5,712 nt of DNA, from the NCBI GenBank assembly GCA_017881705.1, contig JADGQP010000060.1:1-5712 (forward strand), written 5' to 3'. This DNA comes from Christensenellaceae bacterium. GTDB lineage: Bacteria > Bacillota > Clostridia > Christensenellales > Aristaeellaceae. The notes beneath the pieces are model-generated. The model did no database searches. It was not told the DNA's origin and saw only the letters and a list, made by a program, of their open reading frames with translations. Of this stretch, positions 5,246 to 5,712 are shown one piece after another; position 1 is the stretch's first letter; each line of letters opens with the position of its first letter. The position numbers and the translations under genes were made by a program.

Positions 5246-5712
5246 ATGACGAAACTAGAAATTTTCGACAGCACCCTGCGCGACGGGGCGCAAGGCGAGG
5301 GCATCTCCTTCTCGGTGGGGGATAAGCTCAGCATCGTGCGCGCGCTGGACGAGTTCGGCGTGGATTACATCGAGGCAGGCAACCCCGGTTCCAACCCAAA
5401 AAATATCGACTTTTTTCGGCGCGTGAAGGAGCAAAAACTTCACAACGCGACACTTTGCGCCTTTGGCAGCACCTGCCGCAAAGGCGCAGCGCCCGAGGAC
5501 GACCCGAACGTACTCTCCCTGCTTTCCGCGGGCACGCACAACGTATCCATCTTCGGCAAGGCGTGGGATCTGCACGTTACGCAGGTGCTTAATACGACGC
5601 TTACCGAAAACCTGCGCCTGGTAACGGATACGGTGCGGTTTTTAAAGGCGAACAGTCGGGAAGTGATTTTCGACGCGGAACACTTTTTTGATGGCTACCA
5701 AAGCAACCCCGC
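5246..5712 (+). CDS. cimA: (R)-citramalate synthase, N-terminal part (3' truncated by window edge)
   Basis: An open frame of 155 codons plus two bases runs off the right edge with no stop. It encodes the N-terminal part of a DRE-TIM metallolyase related to LeuA, but of the CimA family (usually over 500 residues). CimA condenses pyruvate and acetyl-CoA to citramalate, opening a threonine-independent isoleucine route. FDSTLRDGAQGEGISFS (7-23) replaces the LeuA signature FDTTLRDGEQAPG and retains R12 and D13. YIEAGNPGSNPK (41-52), CAFGSTCRKG (71-80), SIFGKAWDLHV (101-111) and IFDAEHFFDGY (141-151) are the motifs I associate with CimA; IPMS lacks GKAWDLHVT and DAEHFFDG. The ATG at 5246 is backed by GAGGTGG and places the FD.TLRDG motif at the normal depth. 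It follows leuA by 46 bases. Its C-terminal regulatory domain, which would show isoleucine or leucine control, is not visible. Functional assignment rests on motif recall, not on a search. Confidence 0.92.
   Translation, partial: MTKLEIFDSTLRDGAQGEGISFSVGDKLSIVRALDEFGVDYIEAGNPGSNPKNIDFFRRVKEQKLHNATLCAFGSTCRKGAAPEDDPNVLSLLSAGTHNVSIFGKAWDLHVTQVLNTTLTENLRLVTDTVRFLKANSREVIFDAEHFFDGYQSNP

Noticed and set aside
5234..5248. Alternative cimA start at the ATG at 5234
   Set aside because: It is in frame but overlaps the GAGGTGG ribosome site used by the ATG at 5246 and has no ribosome site of its own. It would add only four atypical residues.
934..5334. Very long open frames on the minus strand (934-2007, 1860-3389, 3607-5334)
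   Set aside because: They lie antisense to ilvC, ilvD and leuA, whose protein families are unmistakable. Their translations are low-complexity His/Arg/Ala/Val/Gly-rich, as expected when GC-rich codons are read in reverse, and I recognise no domain in them.
1..5712. Mobile elements, CRISPR arrays, tRNA genes or an unknown defence or signalling system
   Set aside because: No spaced direct repeats, transposase-like or integrase-like proteins, tRNA-like folds or unassigned + strand genes were seen. Core metabolic genes fill almost the whole window.

Overview
This window holds one continuous branched-chain amino acid biosynthesis gene cluster, read entirely on the + strand. In order it carries the 3' end of ilvB (acetohydroxyacid synthase large subunit), ilvN (its regulatory subunit), ilvC (ketol-acid reductoisomerase), ilvD (dihydroxyacid dehydratase), leuA (2-isopropylmalate synthase) and the 5' part of cimA (citramalate synthase). 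ilvB is cut by the left edge and cimA by the right edge. The four genes in between are complete, with no frameshift or internal stop. No RNA genes, mobile elements, CRISPR arrays or phage features were seen, and coding density is close to 98%. The longest non-coding stretch is 79 bases.

Layout. From ilvB to ilvD the genes are packed for co-translation. The ilvB-ilvN and ilvN-ilvC gaps are 4 bases each, and ilvC and ilvD overlap by 4 bases (ATGA). Purine-rich Shine-Dalgarno sequences sit in or next to the end of the upstream gene. The last two junctions are looser, at 79 bases (ilvD-leuA) and 46 bases (leuA-cimA). Each has a GC-rich stem-loop starting within 3 bases of the upstream stop codon and no T-tract after it, so neither looks like a classical intrinsic terminator. 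The operon promoter, any T-box or attenuator leader, and the final terminator must lie outside the window.

How the genes work together. IlvBN condenses two pyruvates to acetolactate (valine/leucine branch), or pyruvate with 2-oxobutyrate to acetohydroxybutyrate (isoleucine branch). IlvC and IlvD then convert these to 2-oxoisovalerate or 3-methyl-2-oxovalerate. LeuA draws 2-oxoisovalerate into leucine synthesis. CimA makes citramalate from pyruvate and acetyl-CoA. The LeuCD and LeuB enzymes, expected elsewhere or downstream, can turn citramalate into 2-oxobutyrate, which gives a threonine-independent entry to isoleucine. The cluster therefore suggests that valine, leucine and isoleucine can all be made from pyruvate and acetyl-CoA.

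Organism. Base composition is about 60% G+C by eye. Strong AGGAGG-type ribosome binding sites, a short class I KARI, a clostridial-looking IlvD (VCDGIAMGH motif) and the ilv-leuA-cimA arrangement suggest a GC-rich member of the Clostridia/Firmicutes, possibly an anaerobe. This is inference from remembered family resemblance, not from a search.

Novelty. I found no undescribed system here; this is a core metabolic operon. The points worth a second look are small: a GDG-to-SDG change in the ThDP motif of IlvB, a Tyr-Glu start to the cofactor-specificity loop of IlvC, an extra Cys next to a metal ligand in IlvD, the leuA-cimA tandem, and the paired post-stop stem-loops.
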